The notes: generated from the sequence alone by a model not told the origin. A DNA stretch of 64,000 bases from CBDESN01 sp965242495 (GCA_965242495.1 OZ251446.1:2108001-2172000), one strand, 5' to 3'. Shown: positions 44,406 through 53,422, counted from the first letter of the stretch. Program-made: numbers and translations.

Positions 44406-44741
44406 GTGGCGGTGCACACGATCACGTTGCCGGATTTTTCCGGCCCGCGCCGGATCGTCTGGGACGACGAAGCCGGTACGGTCGAGGGCGATCACTCTGA
44501 CATCCCGTATCTTCGGCGCGTCTTCGCGGCGCCGAAGCCGGTCACCGTTGGCGTCGGCTACGTCCGGCGCCTCCGCGATCCCGCCCACGATCCCGCCGAG
44601 CTGCTCGCATTGATTTTCGACATCTGCCAGCCCTACCTCCACGAGCGGCCGCCCCTCCCGCCGATATTCGACGGCCTCGGACTCCCCGAAGGCGAGCCCG
44701 ACGAAGAGCTGTACGACGAACGGGGCGAACTGCTGACCTGA
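44406..44741 (+). CDS. Hypothetical protein in the PhyH cluster
   Basis: A 111-residue acidic protein starting at the GTG that directly follows the preceding stop; a second GTG two codons later is equally possible. It contains GPRRIVWDDEAG, DIPYLRRVFAA and a proline-rich HERPPLPPIFDGLGLPEGEPDEEL tail. I recognise no domain, signal peptide or membrane segment. Tight packing with the genes before and after suggests an operon. Confidence 0.55.
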   Translation: MAVHTITLPDFSGPRRIVWDDEAGTVEGDHSDIPYLRRVFAAPKPVTVGVGYVRRLRDPAHDPAELLALIFDICQPYLHERPPLPPIFDGLGLPEGEPDEELYDERGELLT

Positions 44742-44759
44742 GCGGCGAAGGAGGGACGA

Positions 44760-44960
44760 ATGCCCGGAATCGGCGAGCGGATGAGCGCCCGCAACAGCAC
44801 CTACACCGGCGACGACGGCAACATGTATTACGGCGATGGAACCCCGGTGCCTCCGGACGTCCAGCGCCGGTTCGAGCGCCGCGAAAAGGCGTGGGACCGC
44901 TGGCGGCGCGGCGAGGAGGTCTCCCCCGAGGAGCTTGCCACCGGCGAGGCGCCGAAATAG
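44760..44960 (+). CDS. Small hypothetical protein ending the PhyH cluster
   Basis: A 66-residue soluble protein with STYTGDDGNMYYGDGTPVPPDVQRRFER and a Trp/Arg-rich helix after it. A GGAGGG ribosome binding site precedes the ATG at 44760. It lies 18 bp after the previous gene and just before a strong hairpin, so it appears to end the operon. The function is unknown. Confidence 0.55.
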   Translation: MPGIGERMSARNSTYTGDDGNMYYGDGTPVPPDVQRRFERREKAWDRWRRGEEVSPEELATGEAPK

Positions 44961-44984
44961 CCTGCGATCGTTGTGCTGACGGTC

Positions 44985-45014
44985 GAGGCGGCGGCTGAAT
45001 TTCGCCGCCGCCTC
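44985..45014. terminator. Perfect 11-bp hairpin after the PhyH cluster
   Basis: GAGGCGGCGGC / GCCGCCGCCTC stem with an 8-base AT-rich loop, 24 bp after the last small gene. There is no U-run on the + strand. It is a probable transcript end. Confidence 0.6.
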
Positions 45015-45106
45015 AAAAGCCGTTTGAAGCGCCGTCAAACGCCGCGCAACCGCGACTTGAAGGAGGCTGAAACGCCCGCCGCCGAGACCAGAAGCCGCCC
45101 GCGTAT

Positions 45107-45297
45107 GGTTGAGGCGCTGGTATGGCCGGACGGGCGCCACGCGACCTTGGCGACGGCGTGGTTCATGCTGCATCGGCAAGCCGGAAGCGTGGGCGATGGA
45201 AGGCGACGAGCGGGGCCGGTCAAGGTCGACGAAACCTACATGGGCGGCAAGCGCAAGAACATGCCGAAGGCCGCGGAATCGGGTAAGCTGAAGAAGG
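45107..45297 (+). pseudogene. IS1595/ISXO2-type transposase remnant
   Basis: Fragments LRWPDG-like (ALVWPDGRH), ATAWFMLHR and VKVDETYMGGKRKN match successive blocks of IS1595-family transposases, including the DET segment that bears a catalytic Asp. The central part is deleted, at least one frameshift separates HR from VKVDE, and the 3' half is missing, replaced by the 8-bp tandem repeat. No terminal inverted repeats were found. The open frame 44973-45515 that contains it is not an intact gene. Confidence 0.7.
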
Positions 45298-45478
45298 GCC
45301 AGCCCGCCAGCCCGCCAGCCCGCCAGCCCGCCAGCCCGCCAGCCCGCCAGCCCGCCAGCCCGCCAGCCCGCCAGCCCGCCAGCCCGCCAGCCCGCCAGCC
45401 CGCCAGCCCGCCAGCCCGCCAGCCCGCCAGCCCGCCAGCCCGCCAGCCCGCCAGCCCGCCAGCCCGCCAGCCCGCCAG
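45298..45478. repeat. Perfect 8-bp tandem repeat, about 22 copies
   Basis: The unit AGCCCGCC is repeated without error from 45301 to 45478 (22.25 copies). Read on the + strand in the open frame it encodes QPASPPAR repeats. The unit length is not a multiple of three, so each gained or lost copy shifts the frame. It ends 33 bp before the methyltransferase start, and the frame through the repeat stops on an ATGA overlap with that start. This layout is that of a simple-sequence contingency locus. Confidence 0.95.
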
Positions 45479-45511
45479 AATTAAGCCCGCGCCGCGCCCG
45501 GAAGCGCGGCC

Positions 45512-46897
45512 ATGAAGAACCGCCTGTACTTCGGTGACTGTCTCGACGTGCTCCGCGAGGACGTCGCCGACGACACCGTCGACCTGATCTACCTCGATCC
45601 GCCCTTCAACTCGAAGCGCCTCTACAACGCCTTCATCGGCGGCGCCCAATGGGTGGCCTTCAACGACACCTGGCGCTGGCATGAGGCGGTGGACGACTAC
45701 CACGAGGTCGCCGGTCGCCCGGACGCCGCCCCCGTCATGGAGGGCCTGCGACGCATCCTGGGCGAGGGGCCAGAGCTCGCCTATCTCGCCTACATGGCCA
45801 ATCGCTTAGTCGAATGCCGTCGCGTGCTGAAGCGCACCGGCTCAATCTACCTGCACTGCGACCCGACCATGAGCCACTATCTCAAGGTGATGATGGACGG
45901 CATCTTCGGCGCGAAGAACTTCAAGAACGAGGTTGTCTGGCGCAAGTACGGCGGTCGCAAGAACAACGCGACATACCGGTTCACGACTCAATACGACGTT
46001 CTTCTGTTTTATGGCGCATCAAGGAACGCTCGATTCTATCCGGTTTTTGAGCCGCTATCGCCCGAGGCCGCGCGCGAATACCGCCACACCGATGATGCTG
46101 GTCGGCGCTACAGAATGGCGCGCCGGGGCAAGGGCTACGAAACCGAGGGCGGGCGCCGCCGCATCTATTTGGATGAAAGCCCAGGGTCTGCCATCGGGAA
46201 CCTGTGGACAGAGAAGGGGCTTCAACTGGCGCAAAGCGCAAAGGAACGCTTGGGTTACCCGACGCAGAAGCCCATCGCCCTTCTGGATCGAATCATCAAG
46301 GCGTCCTCCAACGAAGGCGACGTGGTGCTCGACCCCTTCTGCGGCTGCGGCGCCACCATTCACGCCGCCCAGGCGTTGCGGCGCAAGTGGATCGGGATCG
46401 ACGTATGCGTGAACGCCTGCAAGATCATCGAACGGCGCTTGCGCGGCCATTTCGAGCACCTGTGGGACGACGTGGCGTTCATCGGAATGCCCAAGACCCC
46501 GGACGACGCCAAGACGCTCGCCAGCCTCGACAAGTTCCGGTTCGAGCGCTGGGCCGCGTCGCTGGTGGACGGCATGGAGGCCAACCGCAAGCAACGCGGG
46601 GACAAGGGCATCGACGGCCGCGGCCGCTTCGCCATCCGCAAGGGGACGTTCGTGGACATCGTGAGCCAGGTGAAGGGCGGCGCAACCGGCCCGGGCGACG
46701 TGCAAGCCTTCAACGGCGCCCGCCAGCAGGCCGGCGCCGACATGGGCGTGTTCACGTGCTTCAAGGAACGGGTGACGCCGCGCATGCGCGACGCCGCCGT
46801 CAGCGCCGGCCGGTTCATGGACGCGCCGACGGTGCAAATCTACACCGTGGAGGACTACTTCGACGGGCGCGTCCCCGTCATGCCGAAGGCGGCATGA
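45512..46897 (+). CDS. Site-specific DNA methyltransferase with C-terminal nuclease-like domain
   Basis: A 461-residue beta-class N4/N6 methyltransferase. The catalytic motif DPPF is at residues 29-32 and the SAM motif DPFCGCG at 274-280, with the variable target-recognition part between them. Residues 340-455 carry a PD-(D/E)XK-like restriction endonuclease fold, with GDKGIDG at 363-369 and QVK at 386-388, so modification and cleavage could be in one chain. It starts at the ATG overlapping the stop of the frame read through the 8-bp repeat. The codon composition around 45960-46040 is less GC-rich than the neighbours. A neighbouring IS remnant suggests transfer. Confidence 0.88.
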   Translation: MKNRLYFGDCLDVLREDVADDTVDLIYLDPPFNSKRLYNAFIGGAQWVAFNDTWRWHEAVDDYHEVAGRPDAAPVMEGLRRILGEGPELAYLAYMANRLVECRRVLKRTGSIYLHCDPTMSHYLKVMMDGIFGAKNFKNEVVWRKYGGRKNNATYRFTTQYDVLLFYGASRNARFYPVFEPLSPEAAREYRHTDDAGRRYRMARRGKGYETEGGRRRIYLDESPGSAIGNLWTEKGLQLAQSAKERLGYPTQKPIALLDRIIKASSNEGDVVLDPFCGCGATIHAAQALRRKWIGIDVCVNACKIIERRLRGHFEHLWDDVAFIGMPKTPDDAKTLASLDKFRFERWAASLVDGMEANRKQRGDKGIDGRGRFAIRKGTFVDIVSQVKGGATGPGDVQAFNGARQQAGADMGVFTCFKERVTPRMRDAAVSAGRFMDAPTVQIYTVEDYFDGRVPVMPKAA

Positions 46898-47461
46898 CCG
46901 ACGTCAACCTTTCGATACAACCCCCAAATCTTGCGGCGGATCGCCTGGCGGCCGCCGGGCTGGCCGTCCCGCGGCGGCCACGGCCAGCCGTTTTCCCGCG
47001 CCGCGACGCGGGCGCTCGAACACGCCGATGCCGTGACTCCCCCTAGTTGCGAATCCCGACTCCATCGAATCGACTCCGACTCCAAAGATTCCGACTCTCT
47101 ACAACGATGCAGCGTCGGAGGCGTGGTTCGAGCTACCGCCCTCGTCGGCGGCGTGGCGGGCAAGCGGCTTTTCTATCGGGAGCCGATCGCGTGAGCGCCG
47201 TTGCGGCGACGTTCCCCGCGTTCCGCGCGCCGGTCGTCAGCGTCACGGCGGTCCCTCAACGCAATCCCCTCCGTTACCCCGGCGAACCGCCCCGGCCGTC
47301 CGGCGACGGGCGAGACGATGATCGACGCGACAGCCGAGCGGATGGCGCGCGCGATCTCTTCCGCCGTCAAGCCGCTGGATCCGAAACGGCCGATCGTCGA
47401 CGGGCAAGCAGCGCCGAAAGCCGGGAACCGCCAGTTTCGCCGTTCATCCTGCTTCCAACCG
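46898..47461. other. Intergenic stretch without a supported gene
   Basis: Between the methyltransferase and polA ends I find no reading frame with recognisable protein character. It contains a short patch with four copies of a CGACTC-type motif near 47055-47097, a mild drop in GC, and otherwise GC-rich sequence with only antisense-like frames. Confidence 0.5.
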
Positions 47462-50239
47462 TCAATGCGCCTCGGCCCAATCGCGGCCGTGGCCGATATC
47501 GACGACCAGGGGAACGCTGAGAGCGGCCGCGGCCGCCATGACCTTGCGGATGACCGCGCCCGCGGCGTCGCACTCGGCCTCGGGCACTTCCAGCAGCAGC
47601 TCGTCATGGACCTGCAGCAGCATGCGCGCCTTGAGCCCCGCGCGGGCGAGCGCGGCCGGCGCCCGGATCATCGCCCGCTTGACGATGTCGGCGGCGGCGC
47701 CCTGGAGCGGCGCGTTGATCGCCGCGCGCTCGGAGAAGCTCCGCTTGGCGGGGTTCTTGTCGTTGATGCCGGGGACATGGCATTTGCGCCCGAAGAGGGT
47801 AGTGACGAATCCGTGCGCCCGGGCGAAGGCCTTGGCGTTCTCCATGTAGTCGCGGATGCCAGGATAATGCGCGAAATAGGAGTCGATATAGGCGCGCGCC
47901 TCGCCTTGCGGGATACCGAGCTGGCGGCCGAGGCCGAACGGGCTGATCCCGTAGATGATGCCGAAATTGATCGCCTTGGCCCGGTTGCGGACGGCCGCCT
48001 CCATGCCCTCGACCGGGAGACCGAACACCTCGCTCGCGGTGATGGCGTGGATGTCCGCGCCGTTGCGGAACGCTTCCTTCAGCGCGTCGATGCCGGCGAC
48101 ATGGGCCAGCAACCGTAGTTCGATCTGCGAATAATCGGCCGACATCAACCGCCAGCCGTCCTCGGCGACGAAGGCGCGGCGTATCTTGCGGCCGTCCTCG
48201 GTGCGCACCGGAATGTTCTGCAGATTGGGATCGTTCGAGCTCAACCGGCCGGTCGAGGCCACCGCCTGGGCGTAGGAGGTATGCACGCGGCCGGTCCGGG
48301 CGTCGATCGCCGCGGCCAGCGCGTCGGTGTAGGTGCCCTTGAGCTTGGTGAGCTGACGCCAATCGAGCACACGGATCGGAAGATCGTGACCCTGGGCGGC
48401 CAGCCCCTCCAATACGTCGGCGCCGGTCCCGTAAGCGCCGGTCTTGGTTTTACGGCCGCCGTCCAGCCCCATCTCGCCAAACAGGACCTCGCCCAGCTGC
48501 TTCGGCGAACCGATGTTGAACGAGCGCCCGGCAAGACCGTATATCTCGTCGGCGAGGGCCGCGCTGCGGCGGTCGAACTCGCGCGACAGGTCGGCGAGCA
48601 CTCGACGGTCGACCTTGATCCCGGCGCGCTCCATGCGCAACAGCACCGGAATCAAGGCGCGCTCCATCGATTCGTAGACCGCGGTCACCCGTTCCCGCAC
48701 CAAGCGGGGCTTCAGCGCTCGGTGCAGGCGCTCGATCAGGATCGCGGCCTCGGCGGCGTAGGCGCAGGCCTTGTCGAGGGGAGCGCGGGCGAAGTCGACG
48801 CGGTTGCGGCCGGCGCCGGTCACGTCGTCGCGCCTGGTCTTGTCGCGGTCGAGATGCCGCCGGGCGAGCTCGCCCAGCCCATGGCCATGCGCGCCGCCCT
48901 CCAGCACATAGGAGAGGATCATGACGTCATCGACCGGCGCCGGCTCGATGCCGAAACCGGCGAAGGCCGTCATGTCGTTCTTCGCGTCATGCCCGATCTT
49001 GAGCACGCCGGGGTCTTCCAGCAGCGGCCGCAGCCGGGCCAACGCCGTCTCCATCGGGAGCTGCCCGACAGCGAGCGCGTCTTGCGCGCCATCGAACGCC
49101 AGCTCGTCCGCGCCCGGCGTCCGGTGGGCGAGCGGCACGTAGCAGCCGCGCCCGCCATCCACAGACAGCGCAATGCCGATCAGCGCCCCGTCAGCCGGTC
49201 CCGGCGCGCAGGTCTCCACCCGGACGGCGATGCGTCCGGCGGCGCGCGCCGCTCCGATCCACGCCGCAAGCTCGGCTTCGGTCCGCACCAACACGGCGGT
49301 CGAAACGCCGGCCGCGGACGGCGTTTCGGCTTCGGCCCCGCCCGCCCATCCGGCGCGGAGACGCGCGATCATCGACTTGAACCCCTGCCGTTCGAGGAAT
49401 CTCAGCAACCCTTCGGGCTCGGGCGCCCCGACGACGAGATCGTCCACCGCGTCCCGGACCGGGACGTCGTCGCGAAGCGTCACGAGTTCGCGCGACAGGC
49501 GGGCGAGATGGGCGTTTTCGATCAGGGTTTCGCGGCGCTTGGTCTGGGTGATCTCGCCGGCGCGGGCGAGCAGCGTGTCGAGATCGCCGAACGCGCCGAT
49601 CAGCTGGGCCGCGGTCTTGACCCCGATGCCGGGAACGCCGGGCACGTTGTCGGTGGAATCGCCGGCCAAGGCCTGGACGTCGATCACCTTGTCGGAGCCG
49701 ACGCCGAAGCGTTCGACCACCTGATCGGGGCCGATGACCCGGTTCTTCATCGGGTCCATCATCCGCACCCGGCCGCCGACGAGCTGCATCAGATCCTTGT
49801 CGGAGGAGACGATGGTCACGTCGCGGCCCCGTTCGCGCGCGAGCCGGGCGTAGGTCGCGATCAGATCGTCAGCCTCGTAGCCATCCATCTCAATGCAAGG
49901 GACGGCGTAGGCCCGCGTCGCCTCTCGGATCAGATCGAATTGCGGCGCCAGCTCGTCCGGCGGGTCGGGCCGGTTCGCCTTGTAGTCGGCGTAGATGTCG
50001 TTGCGGAAGGTGACTCGCGACGTGTCGAAGATCACCGCCAGCCGTCGCGCGCAGGTATCCTCCAGCAGCTTGCTCAACATGTTGACGAAGCCGTAAACCG
50101 CGTTCACCGGCGTCCCGTCGGGCCGGGTCATCGGCGGCAGAGCGTGAAAGGCGCGGAAGATGTAGCCGGACCCGTCGACCAGATAAAGGCGGCCGTCATC
50201 GCCGCCGCCGGCAGGCCGCGTCTCGACCGTGCTCGCCAT
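47462..50239 (-). CDS. polA: DNA polymerase I
   Basis: A 925-residue family A polymerase for Okazaki-fragment maturation and repair. The 5'-3' exonuclease (about residues 17-300) has YEADDLIA and SSDKDLMQL. The polymerase domain (about 560-925) has SADYSQIELR, RNRAKAINFGIIYG and VHDEL. The central 3'-5' exonuclease domain keeps its fold, but DTET is VRVET (R340) and YxxxD is YAAEA (A498), so two metal-binding Asp residues are lost and proofreading is probably absent. The ATG at 50239 gives the normal N-terminus; the longer upstream frame is spurious. Confidence 0.96.
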   Translation of the reverse strand: MASTVETRPAGGGDDGRLYLVDGSGYIFRAFHALPPMTRPDGTPVNAVYGFVNMLSKLLEDTCARRLAVIFDTSRVTFRNDIYADYKANRPDPPDELAPQFDLIREATRAYAVPCIEMDGYEADDLIATYARLARERGRDVTIVSSDKDLMQLVGGRVRMMDPMKNRVIGPDQVVERFGVGSDKVIDVQALAGDSTDNVPGVPGIGVKTAAQLIGAFGDLDTLLARAGEITQTKRRETLIENAHLARLSRELVTLRDDVPVRDAVDDLVVGAPEPEGLLRFLERQGFKSMIARLRAGWAGGAEAETPSAAGVSTAVLVRTEAELAAWIGAARAAGRIAVRVETCAPGPADGALIGIALSVDGGRGCYVPLAHRTPGADELAFDGAQDALAVGQLPMETALARLRPLLEDPGVLKIGHDAKNDMTAFAGFGIEPAPVDDVMILSYVLEGGAHGHGLGELARRHLDRDKTRRDDVTGAGRNRVDFARAPLDKACAYAAEAAILIERLHRALKPRLVRERVTAVYESMERALIPVLLRMERAGIKVDRRVLADLSREFDRRSAALADEIYGLAGRSFNIGSPKQLGEVLFGEMGLDGGRKTKTGAYGTGADVLEGLAAQGHDLPIRVLDWRQLTKLKGTYTDALAAAIDARTGRVHTSYAQAVASTGRLSSNDPNLQNIPVRTEDGRKIRRAFVAEDGWRLMSADYSQIELRLLAHVAGIDALKEAFRNGADIHAITASEVFGLPVEGMEAAVRNRAKAINFGIIYGISPFGLGRQLGIPQGEARAYIDSYFAHYPGIRDYMENAKAFARAHGFVTTLFGRKCHVPGINDKNPAKRSFSERAAINAPLQGAAADIVKRAMIRAPAALARAGLKARMLLQVHDELLLEVPEAECDAAGAVIRKVMAAAAALSVPLVVDIGHGRDWAEAH

Positions 50240-50432
50240 ACCCGCCCCCACCGCGCTCGCCGGGGGCGGAGGATGCCGCAAGGCGGTGAGGGTGTCGAGA
50301 CGCCGTCCCGGTCCAGGACATACGAGTACGAGATGGCGCCAACGGCGCAGCGGGCGGCGGGCCATCAGCGCCGTCGGGGCCGTCCCCGCCGGCAAGGGCC
50401 GGAATCTCGTCGTTGGGGTCGATCCCGAGAAA

Positions 50433-51716
50433 TTACGGCTGGCGGTTCTCCGCCAGAATCGCGCCGGCGAGATAGAGCGAACCGCAGACGAGGATCCGCC
50501 CGGGAGCGCCGGCGGATCCCAGAATGGCGTCGACCGCCTGGCCGACGGCGCCGTGCGGCCGGGCGGCGTGACCGGCGGCGGCGAGCCTGTCGACCAGGGT
50601 AGCGGCGGCGAACGAACCCGGCTCGCGCGGGATCGCGACCGCCGAAAGGCTGGCGAGGCGCGGGGCCAGCGGGGCCACGAACTCCACCGGGTCGCGATTG
50701 TCGAGCATCCCCAGAACGAGATGGAGCGGCGCATCCCGCCAGCCGCAAGCCATGTCGGCCAGGACCCGCCCGGCGGCCGGGTTGTGACCTCCATCGAGCC
50801 ACAGTTCCCAGCCCGGCGGCAGCCGCGCCGCCAGCGGGCCCGCCGTCAGGCGCTGGAGGCGCGCCGGCCAGCGAACGCCGCGAACTCCCTCGGCGATGGC
50901 CGCGCCGTCCACTCCGAGGGAGGCGAGCCGACGGAGGCAGGCGACGGCGGCGGCGGCGTTCTCCACCTGGTGGCGGCCGGCGAGACCAGGCTCCGGCAGC
51001 GTCAGCGCCCCGGCCTCGTCGCGATAGGTCATCCCATCCAGGCGCCAGTCGTCCGGGCAACGGAAGAGCGGCGCGCCGACCGCGGCAGCCCTGTCGGCGA
51101 TGACCGCCGCGGCCTCGGCCGGCTGCGGCCCCACGACGCAGGGGACGCCCGGCTTGAGGATGCCGGCCTTTTCAAACGCGATCGCCGCCAGCGTGGCGCC
51201 CAGGAACTGCACATGATCGATCGAGATCGGGGTGATGACGCAGGCGGCCGGCCGCCGGATCACGTTGGTTGCGTCGAACCGTCCGCCGAGGCCGGTCTCG
51301 ATCAGGACCACGTCGCCCGGCGTATCGGCGAAGGCCAGGAACGCCGCCGCCGTCGTAACCTCGAAGAAGGTGATCGGCGCGCCGTCGTTGGCGCGTTCGC
51401 ACGCATCCAGCGCGTCCGACAGCGCGTATTCGCCGATCGGCGCGCCGGCGACGACGATGCGCTCGTGGAAGCGGACCAGATGCGGCGACGTGTAGGCATG
51501 GACCGAAAGCCCGGCCGCCTTGCACATCGCGGCGAGAAACGCGACCACCGACCCTTTGCCGTTGGTTCCGGCGACGTGGATCGCCGGCGGCAGCCGCGCC
51601 TGGGGACGGTCGAGCCGATCGAGCAGCCGCTCGATGCGCCCGAGGGACAGGTCGATGAGCCTGGGATGGAGGCGCCGGAGACGGTCGAACGCCGCCTCAC
51701 TGCGCGGCGTCGGCAC
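50433..51716 (-). CDS. folC: Bifunctional folylpolyglutamate/dihydrofolate synthase
   Basis: A 427-residue Mur-ligase-family enzyme that joins glutamate to dihydropteroate or folates. The ATP motif HVAGTNGKGSV (about residues 47-57), the YTSPHLVRFHER block and the C-terminal WLDGGHNPAA motif are present. The start GTG at 51716 lies inside the end of accD, overlapping by 20 bases, so the two are translationally linked as in many alphaproteobacteria. Confidence 0.95.
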   Translation of the reverse strand: MPTPRSEAAFDRLRRLHPRLIDLSLGRIERLLDRLDRPQARLPPAIHVAGTNGKGSVVAFLAAMCKAAGLSVHAYTSPHLVRFHERIVVAGAPIGEYALSDALDACERANDGAPITFFEVTTAAAFLAFADTPGDVVLIETGLGGRFDATNVIRRPAACVITPISIDHVQFLGATLAAIAFEKAGILKPGVPCVVGPQPAEAAAVIADRAAAVGAPLFRCPDDWRLDGMTYRDEAGALTLPEPGLAGRHQVENAAAAVACLRRLASLGVDGAAIAEGVRGVRWPARLQRLTAGPLAARLPPGWELWLDGGHNPAAGRVLADMACGWRDAPLHLVLGMLDNRDPVEFVAPLAPRLASLSAVAIPREPGSFAAATLVDRLAAAGHAARPHGAVGQAVDAILGSAGAPGRILVCGSLYLAGAILAENRQP

Positions 51717-52590
51717 GCACTCTCCGATCGCCCGCGGCGGACGGCCTCGGACGGACGAGCAGATCGAGGAGGCGGATCAGCGTATCGCGCATCCGGCGCC
51801 GTTCGACCACCAGATCGATCATGCCGTGTTCGAGCAGATATTCGGCGCGCTGAAACCCGTCGGGCAGCCGCTCGCGGATCGTTTCCTCGATCACCCGCGC
51901 GCCGGCGAAACCGATCACCGCGCCGGGCTCGGCGATGGCGATGTCCCCCAGCATGGCGAAGGAGGCGGAGACGCCGCCGGTCGTCGGGTCGGTCAGCACG
52001 GCGATATAGGGTTGGCCCGCCTCCTTGACCTCGGCGATGGCGATGGTCGTGCGCGGCATCTGCATCAGCGACAGGATACCCTCCTGCATACGCGCCCCGC
52101 CCGAGGACGAGAACACGATCAACGGCAGGCCCCCGCCGGCGGCGCGGCGCGCGGCGACCAATATCCCCTCGCCGACCGACACCCCCATCGAGCCGCCCAT
52201 GAACTCGAAATCGAAAGCGGCCACGACGCTGTCGATGCCGCCGATCCTGCCTTCGGCGGCGACGACGGCATCGTCGTTCCCGGTCGCGACGCGGGAGTCG
52301 CGGAGTCGCTCCGTATAGCGCTTACGGTCGCGGAAGCGAAGCGGGTCCGGCGCGGCGGGCGGCAAGTCGAGCGACCGCCAGCTTCCCTCGTCGAAGGTGA
52401 TCTCGAGGCGCTTCCTGGCCGGCAGGCGCATGTGGTGGGCGCAGAACGGGCATACGTTGCAGGCGGCCTCGAGTTCGCGGTGGAAGATCATCTGCTCGCA
52501 GGCCGAGCATTGACGCCACAGATCGTCGGGCACGTCGGACTTGCTGACGAGCGCGCGGATCTTCGGCGGTATGTTGGTCAACCAGCTCAC
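51697..52590 (-). CDS. accD: Acetyl-CoA carboxylase carboxyltransferase subunit beta
   Basis: A 297-residue AccD with the N-terminal zinc ribbon (CSAC and CPFC, about residues 28-50) and the carboxyltransferase core, including FSSSGGARMQEG and DPTTGGVSASFA. With AccA it transfers CO2 from biotin to acetyl-CoA in fatty acid synthesis. It starts at GTG 52590. In many relatives trpA lies immediately upstream; here pyrF does, 124 bp away. Confidence 0.96.
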   Translation of the reverse strand: MSWLTNIPPKIRALVSKSDVPDDLWRQCSACEQMIFHRELEAACNVCPFCAHHMRLPARKRLEITFDEGSWRSLDLPPAAPDPLRFRDRKRYTERLRDSRVATGNDDAVVAAEGRIGGIDSVVAAFDFEFMGGSMGVSVGEGILVAARRAAGGGLPLIVFSSSGGARMQEGILSLMQMPRTTIAIAEVKEAGQPYIAVLTDPTTGGVSASFAMLGDIAIAEPGAVIGFAGARVIEETIRERLPDGFQRAEYLLEHGMIDLVVERRRMRDTLIRLLDLLVRPRPSAAGDRRVRADAAQ

Positions 52591-52714
52591 GTCGCGGCCC
52601 TGGCGCTTCCATCGCGGACAGCATAGGTCCGGCGACGAATACCGTGTACCCTTCGCGCGGCCGATTTCGGCGACGGGTATTTCTCGTCGACGACGAGGAC
52701 CTTTGTCGGCGCGT

Positions 52715-53422
52715 TCACCCGGGACCGATTTCTCCGGCGATCCGGCGCGCCGCAGCGACCGGATCCGCGGCGCGCGTGATGGGGCGCCCGACGACGAGGT
52801 AATCCGCCCCGGCGGCGCGCGCTGCGGCGGGGGCGGCGGGCCGCTTCTGGTCGTCGGTCTCGGCCCAGCCCGGCCGGATCCCGGCGGCTACGATCTTGCG
52901 GTCGGAGCCGATGCGGGCGCGCAACCGGCCGATCTCGGGCGGTGCGCAGACCAAGCCGTCGACGCCGCAGGCGGCAGCCAAGGCGGCGAGCCGCACCGCC
53001 TGATCGGCGATCGGGCCGCGCTGCCCGACCGCGGCGAGGTCGTTCTCGTCGAGGCTGGTGAGCACGGTGACGGCGAGGATAAGCGGACGCCCCGCGCCGT
53101 GGTCGCGGGCGGCATCGACCGCGGCGCGCAGCATGGCGGCCCCGCCCGAGGCGTGGACGGTGAGGAATCTGCATCCGAGCCCCGCGGCCGCGCGCACGCC
53201 GCCGGCGACGGTGTTGGGGATGTCGTGGAACTTCAGATCGAGGAAGACTTCGAGGCCGGCCGCGGCGACGCGGCGAACCCCGTGCGGGCCGTGCGCGGTG
53301 AAGAATTCCTTCCCCAGCTTGACGCCTCCGATCTCGCCCGCCAGGAGGCCGGCAAGCGCGCTGGCGGCGTCGAGATCGGCCGTGTCGATGGCGCAGAGGA
53401 TGCGCGCCTTGCCTTTGTCCAT
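52715..53422 (-). CDS. pyrF: Orotidine 5'-phosphate decarboxylase
   Basis: A 235-residue TIM-barrel enzyme making UMP. ILCAIDTADLD starts the first strand, the catalytic DxKxxD signature is FLDLKFHDIPNTV, and GIRPGW with a C-terminal GADYLVVGRPIT binds phosphate. The ATG at 53422 lies 8 bp after the cyclodeaminase-family gene. A long frame extending upstream is antisense-like noise. trpF, trpB and trpA, which often follow pyrF before accD, are absent. Confidence 0.95.
   Translation of the reverse strand: MDKGKARILCAIDTADLDAASALAGLLAGEIGGVKLGKEFFTAHGPHGVRRVAAAGLEVFLDLKFHDIPNTVAGGVRAAAGLGCRFLTVHASGGAAMLRAAVDAARDHGAGRPLILAVTVLTSLDENDLAAVGQRGPIADQAVRLAALAAACGVDGLVCAPPEIGRLRARIGSDRKIVAAGIRPGWAETDDQKRPAAPAAARAAGADYLVVGRPITRAADPVAAARRIAGEIGPG

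Noticed and set aside
44973..45515. A 180-codon frame with QPASPPAR repeats as a real protein
   Set aside because: Its N-terminal part is a deleted, frameshifted IS1595 transposase and the rest is simple repeat. It matters as a possible coupling frame, not as a functional protein.
45236..45703. A 155-codon minus-strand frame with GWRAGGLA repeats
   Set aside because: It is the reverse reading of the 8-bp tandem repeat and the methyltransferase start; no independent support.
47201..48118. A 305-codon + strand frame over the polA 3' end
   Set aside because: Antisense to the polymerase domain and low-complexity in character.
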